A DNA stretch of 43,451 nt from Hungatella sp. (lineage in GTDB: Bacteria > Bacillota > Clostridia > Lachnospirales > Lachnospiraceae). Position 1 is the first letter of the stretch; each line of letters opens with the position of its first letter. The notes beneath the pieces were generated by a model. It did no database searches. It was given only the letters and a program-made list of their open reading frames with translations, and was not told the DNA's origin. Both the position numbers and the translations under genes were made by a program. Below, piece by piece: positions 1 to 8,284 of the stretch. The DNA is taken from positions 1-43,451 of the forward strand of contig JAAWHU010000024.1 of assembly GCA_022796015.1 (NCBI GenBank). The letters are read 5' to 3'.

Positions 1-1
1 C

Positions 2-1534
2 CACCGCAGCACCATGGAGACCATCGCCAGCATCCGCAATACCATGGATACCAATGACGAGTTCTATGAGGGGGAGATGAATTACCTGAACCAGGAAGGG
101 CCTAAGATGGGGATCTTGGCCAAGGAGGCGGAGAAGGTGATTCTTGATTCTCCCTTCAGGGCTCAGTGGGAGGAGGAGTTCGGTTCCTTCTATCTCAAGA
201 CCATGGAGGTGAACCAGAAGCTGTCAGACCCTGTGATCGTGGAGGATTTGGTGGAGGAGAGCCGTCTGACCCAGGAGTATGCCAAGGTATCTGCAGGGGC
301 CTCCACGGAGTTTCGGGGGGAGAAATGCAATTTCTACGGCCTTCTAAAGCATATGCAGAGCACGGACCGCCAGGAGAGAAAGGATGCCATGAGGGCATGG
401 GGAGATCTGTATGGAGAGATTGCCCCCAGGCTTGACGAGCTCTATGACAAGATGGTGGTCTTAAGGGCCGGCATGGCGAAGAAGCTGGGCTTTGACTCTT
501 ACATTGACTATGTCTATCTTGCAAGAGGGCGGTATGATTACGGCCCCAAGGAGGTGGAGGAGTTCCGCAGGCAGGTGCGGGAGGTTATGGTTCCTGTGTG
601 CAAACGGCTGAGAGAGGAGCAGGCGGCCCGGCTGGGAGTGGAAAAGCTGCGCTATTATGACGAGGCTCTGGTGTTCCCCCAGGGCAACGCGGTGCCGAAG
701 GGAGACCGGGCAGAGATGGTGGAGAAAGCCAGGAAGATGTACCGGGAACTCTCCAAGGAGACCGGGGAGTTCTTTGACTTTATGGCTGACCATGACATGT
801 TCGACCTGGAGACCAAGCAGGGCAAGAGGGGCGGCGGCTACTGCACCTTCCTTCCTGAATACAAATCCCCCTTTATCTTTGCCAATTTTAACGGAACCAA
901 CGCAGATGTCAATGTGCTGACCCATGAGGCAGGCCATGCCTTTGAGGCCTACACGGCGTCCAGGAACATAAAGCTTATGGATATGGTATTTTCCAGCTAC
1001 GAGGTGGCGGAGATTCATTCTATGACCATGGAATATTTTACCCATCCCTGGATGGAACTTTTTTTTGGAGACCAGGCTAAACAGTATCTGTACTCCCATG
1101 TAATGGAGGCGCTGGAGGCAGTGCCTTATATGGTGTGTGTAGATGAATTTCAGCACAAGGTATTTGAGAATCCTTCCATGACGGCTATGGAGCGGAGAAG
1201 GGTGTGGAAGGAGCTGGAGGGAGTCTATCTGCCCTGGAGAGATTATGACGGCCATTCCTTTTTGGAGGAAGGCGGGTTCTGGATGCAGAAGCAGCATATT
1301 TTCCTGTTCCCCTTCTATTATATCGACTATGCACTGGCCCAGATGGGGGCTTTTGAGTTCTACGGCCGCATGAAGAAGGACCGTGACCAGGCGTGGAAGG
1401 ACTATTACCGCCTGTGCCGGGCCGGAGGAAGCAAGGGATATTATGAACTCCTTAAACTGGCAGGACTTAACAGCCCCTTTGACCAGGGGACTGTGAAGAA
1501 GGCTGTGGAAGGACTTATGGAAGATTTGTTTTGA
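2..1534 (+). CDS. M3 family oligoendopeptidase, 5'-truncated by window edge
   Basis: This is a zinc metallopeptidase of the M3 (thimet/PepF-like) family, which cleaves short peptides in the cytoplasm. The zinc motif HEAGH is encoded at 923-937, and the downstream FSSYEVAEIHSMTMEYF stretch supplies the usual third zinc ligand (Glu). The C-terminal part (GGFWMQKQHIFLFPFYYIDY) is also typical of the family. The first ATG in the window is at 14, but the frame is open to the left edge and the sequence there (TMETIASIRNTMDT) matches an internal part of the family. The true start is therefore probably about 50 codons further left and outside the window. No signal peptide is visible, though the N-terminus is missing. 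The stop is 9 bp before the LysR gene, so the two may be co-transcribed. The family call is firm; the natural substrate is unknown. Confidence 0.93.
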   Translation, partial: HRSTMETIASIRNTMDTNDEFYEGEMNYLNQEGPKMGILAKEAEKVILDSPFRAQWEEEFGSFYLKTMEVNQKLSDPVIVEDLVEESRLTQEYAKVSAGASTEFRGEKCNFYGLLKHMQSTDRQERKDAMRAWGDLYGEIAPRLDELYDKMVVLRAGMAKKLGFDSYIDYVYLARGRYDYGPKEVEEFRRQVREVMVPVCKRLREEQAARLGVEKLRYYDEALVFPQGNAVPKGDRAEMVEKARKMYRELSKETGEFFDFMADHDMFDLETKQGKRGGGYCTFLPEYKSPFIFANFNGTNADVNVLTHEAGHAFEAYTASRNIKLMDMVFSSYEVAEIHSMTMEYFTHPWMELFFGDQAKQYLYSHVMEALEAVPYMVCVDEFQHKVFENPSMTAMERRRVWKELEGVYLPWRDYDGHSFLEEGGFWMQKQHIFLFPFYYIDYALAQMGAFEFYGRMKKDRDQAWKDYYRLCRAGGSKGYYELLKLAGLNSPFDQGTVKKAVEGLMEDLF

Positions 1535-1543
1535 GGCTGACAT

Positions 1544-2431
1544 ATGGATATCAGCTTAGAGTATTACCGTGTATTTTACCAGGCGGCAAGGCTTAAAAGC
1601 ATTACCATGGCGGCGGAGCAGCTGTGTATCTCCCAGCCGGCGGTGAGCCAGGCCATCAAACAGCTGGAGACCGCCTTAAACTGCCGCCTGTTTGTCCGCA
1701 CGTCAAAGGGGGTTCATCTTACACAGGAGGGAGAGCTTCTTTGCAGCTATGTGGAGAGAGGGCTGGAAATGATTCTGGATGGGGAGCGGACGCTTAAGAG
1801 GATGCAGGATTTGGAGACCGGAGATGTGCGCATCGGTGCCAGCGACATGACGCTCCAGTTTTATCTTCTGCCGTATCTGGAAACATTTCATGAGACTTAT
1901 CCCGGGGTAAAGGTCATTGTTTCCAATGCCCCTACCCCGGAGACCATAAGATCGTTAGAAGACGGAAGAATCGACTTCGGCGTGGTTACCACCCCGGCAC
2001 AGGTTCCCGACAATGCAAAGCTGATTCCTGTCAGGCCCATCCGCAATGTGTTTGTGGCAGGGGAAAAATTCGCATATCTGAAGGGAAAATGCCTGGAATA
2101 CCCGGCCCTAAGGGAGCTTCCCTGCATTGTTCTGGAAGGCAACACCAGCACCAGGGCATTTACCGACGGATACCTGAAGGAATGGGGGGTGGAGCTGGCC
2201 CCGGAATTTGAACTGGCCACCAGCGATATGGTGGTGCAGTTTGCGGCGAGAAACATGGGAATCGGCTGTGTGGTGGAGGATTTTGCAAAAGAAAAGCTTG
2301 AGAGCGGGGAGCTGTTCTGTCTGGAGTTTGAAAAGGAGATGCCAAAACGGCAGATGTGTATTGTCACGGATCAGAAAAGCTCCGTATCACCGGCAGGGAG
2401 GAAACTGTTGGACATGCTGATGTCCCCCTAA
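1544..2431 (+). CDS. LysR family transcriptional regulator
   Basis: This 295-residue protein has the standard LysR layout. A winged helix-turn-helix occupies about residues 1-60, with the LysR signature around ITMAAEQLCISQPAVSQAIK, followed by a linker helix and a periplasmic-binding-protein-like effector domain from about residue 90 to the end. The length is normal for the family. The start ATG has a weak GAGG upstream and lies 9 bp after the peptidase stop, which suggests one transcript. LysR regulators usually sit divergent to their target. Here the gene is downstream of and in line with a peptidase, so the target cannot be read from the context. No effector can be assigned. The gene ends before a strong bidirectional hairpin at 2513-2549. 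Confidence 0.93.
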   Translation: MDISLEYYRVFYQAARLKSITMAAEQLCISQPAVSQAIKQLETALNCRLFVRTSKGVHLTQEGELLCSYVERGLEMILDGERTLKRMQDLETGDVRIGASDMTLQFYLLPYLETFHETYPGVKVIVSNAPTPETIRSLEDGRIDFGVVTTPAQVPDNAKLIPVRPIRNVFVAGEKFAYLKGKCLEYPALRELPCIVLEGNTSTRAFTDGYLKEWGVELAPEFELATSDMVVQFAARNMGIGCVVEDFAKEKLESGELFCLEFEKEMPKRQMCIVTDQKSSVSPAGRKLLDMLMSP

Positions 2432-2512
2432 AACTCTCTGAGAAATGTATATTTTCCCATTCCGAGCTGGCAGGAGGGCCGTCTGGCAGGTACCGCTTGC
2501 CGGGGCAGACAG

Positions 2513-2549
2513 AGAGAAAGAGGTTCCCAAAATGGGAACCTCTTTCTCT
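2513..2549. terminator. Bidirectional rho-independent terminator between LysR gene and purA
   Basis: A perfect 17-bp inverted repeat (2513-2529 with 2533-2549) encloses a 3-nt AAA loop. The upper stem is AGGTTCCCA/TGGGAACCT, and the flanks are purine-rich on one side and pyrimidine-rich on the other. Each strand therefore gives a stable stem followed by a T-rich stretch. It lies 15 bp past the purA stop and 82 bp past the LysR stop, placed to end both convergent transcripts. Confidence 0.85.
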
Positions 2550-2564
2550 AAAGTCCGTGTATGG

Positions 2565-3842
2565 TTAATCTCTGTAAATAATCTCGTCTCTTCCGGGTCC
2601 GTTGGAAACCATAGTGATCTTTACGCCGATCTCCTTCTCAATAAATTCCACATAGTCCCGGCACTCTTTGGGAAGATCCTCATAGTTTCTGATTCCCCTG
2701 ATATCACACTGCCAGCCCGGCAGCCTGGTGTATACGGGTTTTGCCTTTTCAAGCTCAATGGTAGTGGGGAAATCCTTTGTCACCTGGCCGTCAATCTCAT
2801 ATCCCACGCAGACAGGAAGCTCCTTGAGATACCCCAGAACGTCCAGGACTGTCAGAGCCACCTCCGTGGCGCCCTGAATCCGGCATCCGTAGCGGGAGGC
2901 TACGGCATCGAACCATCCCATGCGTCTGGGACGTCCCGTGGTAACGCCGAATTCTCCGGCGTCCCCGCCTCTCTTTCTCAGCTCGTCGGCCTCCGGGCCG
3001 AAGATTTCGCTGACAAAGGCGCCTGCACCTACGGCGCTGGAGTATGCCTTTACCACAGTGGTTATGTTCTTGATCTCATAGGGCGGAATCCCTGCACCGA
3101 TGGCGCCGTAGGCAGCCAGGGTGGAGGAGGAGGTCACCATGGGATAGATACCGTGATCCGGATCCTTTAAGGAACCCAGCTGTCCTTCTAAGAGAATGTT
3201 CTTGCCTTCCTTTATAGCCTCATAGAGGAATTTGGACACGTCGCACACATAGGGCTTTACCATATCCCGGTATTCCAGCAATGTCTTAAACAGTTCCTCA
3301 GGGTCAATGGCCGGTTTGTGGTAGAGATGCTCAAGAAGAATATTTTTCATCTCGCAGACCCTTACCACCTTTTCCTTCAGGGCTTCCTCGTCAAACAGCT
3401 CGCTGACCTGAAACCCGATCTTGGCGTATTTATCGGAATAGAAAGGAGCGATACCTGACTTGGTGGAACCAAAGGACTTGCCTCCTAAGCGTTCCTCCTC
3501 ATATGCATCAAAGAGCACATGGTAAGGCATCATGATCTGGGCCCGGTCGGATACCAGGATCCTTGGGGCAGGCACACCTTTGTCGGTGAGAGCCTTGATC
3601 TCATTGAACAGATAGGGAATATTCAGTGCCACTCCGTTGCCGATAATACTGGTCGTATGCCCATAAAATACGCCGGACGGAAGCAGATGGAGGGCGAATT
3701 TGCCGTAGTTGTTGATGATGGTGTGACCTGCATTGCTGCCGCCCTGGAAGCGGATGACAATGTCAGATTCCTTTGCCAGCATATCCGTAATTTTCCCTTT
3801 CCCCTCATCGCCCCAGTTGGCGCCTACGATTGCTCTTACCAT
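2565..3842 (-). CDS. purA: Adenylosuccinate synthetase
   Basis: PurA joins IMP and aspartate using GTP to make adenylosuccinate, the first committed step from IMP to AMP. The 425-residue length is normal. The N-terminus carries the phosphate-binding GANWGDEGKGKITD motif with the catalytic Asp, followed by the QGGSNAGHTI segment. VTTGRPRRMGWFD later in the chain is also diagnostic. The start ATG has a good GGAGG ribosome site about 8 nt upstream. The gene stands alone on the minus strand. It is convergent with the peptidase/LysR pair and divergent from the STM4015 operon, with a 220-bp AT-rich spacer holding the promoters. Confidence 0.97.
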   Translation of the reverse strand: MVRAIVGANWGDEGKGKITDMLAKESDIVIRFQGGSNAGHTIINNYGKFALHLLPSGVFYGHTTSIIGNGVALNIPYLFNEIKALTDKGVPAPRILVSDRAQIMMPYHVLFDAYEEERLGGKSFGSTKSGIAPFYSDKYAKIGFQVSELFDEEALKEKVVRVCEMKNILLEHLYHKPAIDPEELFKTLLEYRDMVKPYVCDVSKFLYEAIKEGKNILLEGQLGSLKDPDHGIYPMVTSSSTLAAYGAIGAGIPPYEIKNITTVVKAYSSAVGAGAFVSEIFGPEADELRKRGGDAGEFGVTTGRPRRMGWFDAVASRYGCRIQGATEVALTVLDVLGYLKELPVCVGYEIDGQVTKDFPTTIELEKAKPVYTRLPGWQCDIRGIRNYEDLPKECRDYVEFIEKEIGVKITMVSNGPGRDEIIYRD

Positions 3843-4001
3843 TTGTTGAACTCCTCCTTTGGAAATCCTTTGTTTTTGTGAATAAACACAACACTATTAG
3901 CATACATGGAAATAGGCCATAAGTAAAATCAATATTAGTTATAGAAGACATAAGAACAGATTATAAATTGAATTTGTAGTTGACTTTTGCGCCTTAGGGA
4001 C

Positions 4002-4030
4002 TTTACATCCTTTTGCCCCTCTATTATAAT
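4002..4030 (+). promoter_or_regulatory. Sigma-A-like promoter of the STM4015-STM4011 operon
   Basis: TTTACA (4002-4007) and a perfect TATAAT (4025-4030) are separated by exactly 17 bp. The -10 hexamer ends 32 bp before the chosen start of the first gene. No operator was recognised. Confidence 0.65.
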
Positions 4031-4062
4031 GATCTCAAAGGCTGTTGCGAGGAGGGTTTTTT

Positions 4063-4920
4063 ATGGGAAAGACAAAAAAATATTCTTACGATTATGAGCA
4101 GTACGAGGCCGGCAAGGGCGCCGGTTCCGTGGTTTCCGATATTCTGGAGGACCCGGAATTTGCCCAGGTGACAGACCTGGTCATCGGATGCTGGGGCAAT
4201 CCCTGTGAGGAGGGCTGTCAGGATATTCTGGATGGAATCGGGGAGAACAAGGAACGCTTCGCCCATGTGGAGAAGTTATTTGTGGGAGAGATGGGCTATG
4301 AGGAGTGTGAGGTGTCCTGGATTATCCAGGGCAATTACACGAAATTGTGGAAGGAGCTGCCTCATTTAAAGGAGCTGACCATCAAGGGAAGCACGGATCT
4401 GGTGCTGGGAGACATCAGCCATGAGAAGCTGGAGTCCCTTACCATTATCTGCGGCGGCCTTCCCGTGTCCGTGATCGAGGCGGTTCAGAATGCCAAGCTG
4501 CCCAATCTGAAAAAACTGGTTCTCTACATAGGAAGCGACTATTACGGCTTTGACGGGGATGCAGATACCGTGAAGGCTCTTTTGGAGAAATCGGATTTTC
4601 CAAAGCTGGAATACTTAGGAATCGAGGACAGCGAGATTCAGGACGAGCTGGCCCGTGTGGTTCTGGACTGTAAATATATGAAGCAGATTCACACCTTGGA
4701 TCTGGCCAATGGTACCCTCACGGACAAGGGCGGCAGGCTCCTTCTTGAGAAGCTTCCCCATTATCCCAATGTGAAAACCTTAGATGTTCACTACCACTAT
4801 CTGTCAGAAGGTATGGTGGAGGATTTGGAGAAACTCCCTGTGGAGATCGATGCCTCCGAGTCCAATGAGCCGGAGGAGTATGATGGTGAGATCTGGATGA
4901 ACGCCATGCTGACAGAATGA
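4063..4920 (+). CDS. STM4015-family leucine-rich-repeat-like protein
   Basis: This 285-residue soluble protein has no signal peptide or membrane segment. Its middle and C-terminal parts show leucine-rich-repeat periodicity, for example LPHLKELTIKGST, LPNLKKLVLYIGS, FPKLEYLGIEDSE and YPNVKTLDVHY. This and its position identify it as the STM4015 family, the first member of a conserved but uncharacterised five-gene set. A TTG at 4045 extends the frame by six codons. I prefer the ATG at 4063, which has a strong GAGGAGGG site 7 nt upstream. LRR proteins usually bind other proteins, so a recognition or scaffold role is possible; that is inference. The stop overlaps the next start (ATGA), implying translational coupling. 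Confidence 0.8.
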   Translation: MGKTKKYSYDYEQYEAGKGAGSVVSDILEDPEFAQVTDLVIGCWGNPCEEGCQDILDGIGENKERFAHVEKLFVGEMGYEECEVSWIIQGNYTKLWKELPHLKELTIKGSTDLVLGDISHEKLESLTIICGGLPVSVIEAVQNAKLPNLKKLVLYIGSDYYGFDGDADTVKALLEKSDFPKLEYLGIEDSEIQDELARVVLDCKYMKQIHTLDLANGTLTDKGGRLLLEKLPHYPNVKTLDVHYHYLSEGMVEDLEKLPVEIDASESNEPEEYDGEIWMNAMLTE

Positions 4921-5957
4921 GGCAGGCAGTTCTTCTGGGCAGTCCCGGCACAAAGCGGACCCGCTATCTGGAGGAAGGAGCAAAAAAGGAGGGAGTGGAG
5001 CTTGCTTTCTGGGACTGGGACACCTTTGGGCTTAAGAGCGGACTTCCTCCAGAGCTTTGCAATCAAACATTATTGTTAAAGATTGACCCGCCTGTCTGGG
5101 ACAGCTGTTTTCTGGAGGAGCTGGGCAGTCTAACAAAAAATTATGAGAAGCAGCTTATAGAACTGGCAGAATTAGGGGAGGAAGAAGAGATTGCTTTTCT
5201 CAATCATCCCTTAGCCATCAGCCGGCTTCTTGACAAAAGGGACTGCAAGGCACAGCTTTGTAAGGCGGGGCTCCCGGTGACGGAGGCCCTAAGGGAGCAT
5301 GTAAAAAGCGGGGAAGAGCTTCTTTATGAGATGAGCCGCCTTCATATGGCCCAGGTCTTTGTCAAGCCGGTGACAGGCTCCGGCGCGGCAGGGATCGGGG
5401 CCTTTCGTTTTCAGAAAAGCACGGGGCACATGGTGCTCTATACCTGCGGGTATCAGGATGAGAAGACGGGCTGCCTGGTGAATACCAAGCGGCTTCGGCG
5501 GTTTACGGATCCAAAAGAGATTTTGTCCTATCTGGACAGCCTCCTTGCCCTGGACTGTATCGTGGAGAGATGGTATGTGAAGGCAGAACACAGGGGATAT
5601 TCCTACGACCTGCGGGCAGTGGTTCAGGATGCCAGGGTGGATTTTATTCTGCCCCGGTTTTCCAAGGGCCCCATAACCAACCTTCACCTTAACAATCATC
5701 CCGGGGACATAAAAGAGCTGGGATTTTCCGCAAAGCTTTATGAGGAGACAGAGGAGCTTTGCGTGAAGGCTGCAGGGTGCTTTCAGGGACTTAGAACCGT
5801 GGGAATTGACATTCTCCTGGAACGGGGAAGCTTAAGACCCAGGATTATTGAGATGAACGGGCAGGGCGATCTGATCTATCAGGATATTTACAAAGACAAT
5901 GGAATCTACCGTCATCAGGCGGTGATGATGAAGGAGTGGCTCTATGGAAAAGAATGA
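4917..5957 (+). CDS. STM4014-family protein, ATP-grasp-like ligase
   Basis: This 346-residue cytoplasmic protein has the parts of an ATP-grasp fold. There is a nucleotide-binding lysine segment (VFVKPVTGSGAAGIG), a central YDLRAVVQD segment, and a C-terminal metal-binding segment (GIDILLE followed by IIEMNGQGDL), where Glu and Asn would hold magnesium. ATP-grasp enzymes activate a carboxylate with ATP and join it to an amine, thiol or similar group. The substrate here is unknown. The first ATG overlaps the stop of the upstream gene by 4 bp and lacks a clear ribosome site, consistent with coupled translation. The family is assigned from the fold plus its place in the five-gene set. Confidence 0.8.
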   Translation: MRQAVLLGSPGTKRTRYLEEGAKKEGVELAFWDWDTFGLKSGLPPELCNQTLLLKIDPPVWDSCFLEELGSLTKNYEKQLIELAELGEEEEIAFLNHPLAISRLLDKRDCKAQLCKAGLPVTEALREHVKSGEELLYEMSRLHMAQVFVKPVTGSGAAGIGAFRFQKSTGHMVLYTCGYQDEKTGCLVNTKRLRRFTDPKEILSYLDSLLALDCIVERWYVKAEHRGYSYDLRAVVQDARVDFILPRFSKGPITNLHLNNHPGDIKELGFSAKLYEETEELCVKAAGCFQGLRTVGIDILLERGSLRPRIIEMNGQGDLIYQDIYKDNGIYRHQAVMMKEWLYGKE

Positions 5958-6819
5958 CAGTGTGACAGGTGAGGTTCCCTTCCGCCTCTTTAGGCCGTCA
6001 AGGGAGAGAAGGAAAGCCTCTGTGGATATGAACCAGGTAGTAGGAAGCCAGGATATTTTGTTTGTCTGCCTGGACACACTCCGGTATGACGCGGCTGTAG
6101 AAGAGCAGGAAGCAGGGGGAACCCCGGTGCTTGACAGGTACGGGCCATGGGAGAAGCGCCAGGCTCCAGGCAATTTTACCTATCCGTCCCACCATGCCAT
6201 GTTTGCCGGATTTCTGCCCTGCGATTATGATGCAAGGAGTCTGGCTGACAGGGAGATGCTGTTTTTTCCAAGGCAGATCGGTATGGGGAACAAGGTACCC
6301 CAGGGCGCTTTCGGCTTCCGGGGAAGCACCATCATGGAGGGGCTGGCAGAGGAAGGGTATGACACCTGGTGCGTGGGAGGCGTGGCGTTTTTTGACAAGC
6401 GGTCCGACCTGGGCAAAGTGTTTCCCGGATATTTTAAGAAAAGCTACTGGAATCCCTCCTTTGGCTGCGCCGTGAAGGACAGCGCCAAAAACCAGGTGGA
6501 CTTTCTGTTAAAGAGGCTGGCAGGAGCGGATCCGAAGGAGAAGATTTTTTTGTATCTCAACATAGATGCCATCCATTATCCCAACTATTTTTACCTGGAG
6601 GGAGCCAGACAGGACAGCTTAGAGAGCCATAAAGCGGCCCTGCGCCATGTAGATGGGCAGCTGGGACATCTCTTTGAGGGATGGAAAGAAAAGCGGGGAG
6701 GGGCATTTGTCATCTGCTGCTCTGACCACGGAACCTGCTATGGGGAGGATGGGTGCCAGTTTCATGGGATCAACCATCCGGTGGTGAATACGGTTCCTTA
6801 TAAGCAGTTTTTCCTGTGA
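5944..6819 (+). CDS. STM4013/SEN3800-family hydrolase (alkaline phosphatase superfamily)
   Basis: This 291-residue protein has the metal-site architecture of the alkaline phosphatase/sulfatase superfamily. It shows an early Asp pair (CLDTLRYD, D44/D49), the nucleophile segment FTYPSHHAMFAGFLP with Thr79 at the nucleophile position, an IDAIHYP segment, and SDHGTCYGEDG followed by HGINHP near the C-terminus. Sulfatases use Cys or Ser converted to formylglycine at that position. Thr resembles nucleotide pyrophosphatase/phosphodiesterase enzymes, so phosphoester chemistry is the better guess. There is no signal peptide, so it acts inside the cell. The ORF overlaps the previous gene by 14 bp. An alternative start at 6028 (MNQVVGSQDIL) is closer to where I expect the family core to begin. 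Confidence 0.8.
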   Translation: MEKNDSVTGEVPFRLFRPSRERRKASVDMNQVVGSQDILFVCLDTLRYDAAVEEQEAGGTPVLDRYGPWEKRQAPGNFTYPSHHAMFAGFLPCDYDARSLADREMLFFPRQIGMGNKVPQGAFGFRGSTIMEGLAEEGYDTWCVGGVAFFDKRSDLGKVFPGYFKKSYWNPSFGCAVKDSAKNQVDFLLKRLAGADPKEKIFLYLNIDAIHYPNYFYLEGARQDSLESHKAALRHVDGQLGHLFEGWKEKRGGAFVICCSDHGTCYGEDGCQFHGINHPVVNTVPYKQFFL

Positions 6820-6934
6820 GCGGCTTCTTTTTTCTGAGGAGGCGTTTTTCGGAGGCGGCGGGAGCCGACCTGCCAAAACGCCCATACCCATTGGACGCCG
6901 CTGCGGCAGATGATTCAGGAAGAGAGGCCTAACA
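6820..6934 (+). other. Structured intercistronic spacer inside the STM4015-STM4011 operon
   Basis: This is the only real gap in an otherwise overlapping operon. It contains an 8-bp stem GGCGTTTT (6841-6848) with AAAACGCC (6875-6882) and an inner TCGG/CCGA (6849-6852 with 6865-6868). A possible outer GCGGC/GCCGC pairing lies at the ends. There is no T-tract, so it is not a convincing terminator. It could slow or stabilise the transcript between the hydrolase and the radical SAM genes. Confidence 0.4.
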
Positions 6935-8284
6935 ATGAACCATATTTATATTCAGTATATGTACAGCTACCCCCACAAGACAGCCTACAGGCCCCTGGCA
7001 GGAGTAAATTTAAAGGATTATGGAGAGCGGCTTAAGGGAAAGGGCCATGGGCTTTATGTGCATATCCCTTTTTGTGAGACTAAGTGCGGCTACTGCAACT
7101 TGTTTTCTGTGACAGGCCAGAGAAGAGAGGCTGTGGATGGGTATCTCTTGGGGGTAAAGCGGCAGCTTTTGCAGTATGGGGAGATCCTTAAGGCTGTGGG
7201 GGCGGAATTTTCCGATCTCACCATAGGCGGGGGAACTCCTCTTTTATTAGAAGAAAGACAGTTGGAGCAGGTATTCTCCATGATATGGGATCATGTGTCT
7301 TTTGAGAAGCATAAGACCATTGTCATTGAGACGGCGCCTAACCAGACGACGAGAGGAAAGCTTTCTATATTAAAGGAGATGGGTGTTACCAGAGTCAGTA
7401 TGGGGATACAGAGCTTCTGCCAGGAGGAACTGGCCGCCCTCAGGAGAAACCATGGGGCGGATCAGGCCAGGAGGGCCCTGGAGCTTCTAAAATCCTTTGA
7501 CTTTCCCTGTGTGAACCTGGACTTTATCTATGGGATTCCTGGGCAGACTGTGGGTTCCCTTTTAAAATCTCTGGAGGAGGCGGTCAGGTTTGACCCGGAG
7601 GAGGTGTTCCTGTATCCCCTGTATGTGAAGCATGGAGCCGGCCTGGTGAAGGATGTGAGAGAGGGTATGGTTCTGGATCCGGAGAAGGCATTTGAGGAGT
7701 ATGAGGAGGCCGGCGCCTATCTGAAAAGCCAGGGGTACCGGCAGGACTCCATGAGGCGGTTTGTGAGAAAGCAGGGAGATGGGACAGGGGATCAGACAGA
7801 AGGCCGGGAGTTTTCGGACTGCGGTTTCGGAACCTCCCTTGCCCTTGGCTGCGGGGGGAGAAGCTATCTGGGAAATCTCCACTTCTGTACGCCCTATGCC
7901 ATCACTGCCGGGGAATGCCTGAAGGAACTGAAGGCGTTTGAGGAGACAGAAGATTTTACCTGGATCCGCCATGGGATGATTCTGTCCCGGGAGGAGGAGA
8001 AAAGGCGGTATGTAATCCGTCATCTTCTGATTCGCCCGGGCCTTCCCCTGGGAAGGTACAAAAGGGCTTTCGGGACAGAGGCCCAGAAGGATTTTCCCAT
8101 ATTAAAGCAGTGGATAGACCAGGGGCTGGCGGTCTTACGGGAGAATGATATGGAGACAGGGGAATCAGAGCCCTGTATTGTCCTTACCGAAAAGGGACTG
8201 GGGCTGTCTGATTATCTGGGGCCCCAGCTGATCTCCCCCGAAGTAGGGAGAAGGATGAAGGAGTGGGATGATGTTCACGGATAA
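6935..8284 (+). CDS. STM4012-family radical SAM protein (HemW-like)
   Basis: This 449-residue protein has the radical SAM cluster motif CETKCGYC (C47, C51, C54) inside HIPFCETKCGYCNLF, the form seen in HemW/coproporphyrinogen-dehydrogenase-like enzymes. Further family features are TIGGGTPLLL, the GVTRVSMGIQSF strand and NLDFIYGIPGQT. A C-terminal winged-helix-like part follows from about residue 350. The N-terminal SYPHKTAYRPL is typical of the STM4012 family. Such enzymes bind a 4Fe-4S cluster and cleave S-adenosylmethionine to start radical chemistry. HemW itself carries heme, so the fold does not fix the reaction. AGAGAGG lies 7 nt before the start. The gene overlaps the next by 17 bp. Confidence 0.85.
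   Translation: MNHIYIQYMYSYPHKTAYRPLAGVNLKDYGERLKGKGHGLYVHIPFCETKCGYCNLFSVTGQRREAVDGYLLGVKRQLLQYGEILKAVGAEFSDLTIGGGTPLLLEERQLEQVFSMIWDHVSFEKHKTIVIETAPNQTTRGKLSILKEMGVTRVSMGIQSFCQEELAALRRNHGADQARRALELLKSFDFPCVNLDFIYGIPGQTVGSLLKSLEEAVRFDPEEVFLYPLYVKHGAGLVKDVREGMVLDPEKAFEEYEEAGAYLKSQGYRQDSMRRFVRKQGDGTGDQTEGREFSDCGFGTSLALGCGGRSYLGNLHFCTPYAITAGECLKELKAFEETEDFTWIRHGMILSREEEKRRYVIRHLLIRPGLPLGRYKRAFGTEAQKDFPILKQWIDQGLAVLRENDMETGESEPCIVLTEKGLGLSDYLGPQLISPEVGRRMKEWDDVHG

Noticed and set aside
461..1543. Long antisense frame opposite the M3 peptidase (360 codons)
   Set aside because: It has no family resemblance and is the mirror of a well-recognised gene.
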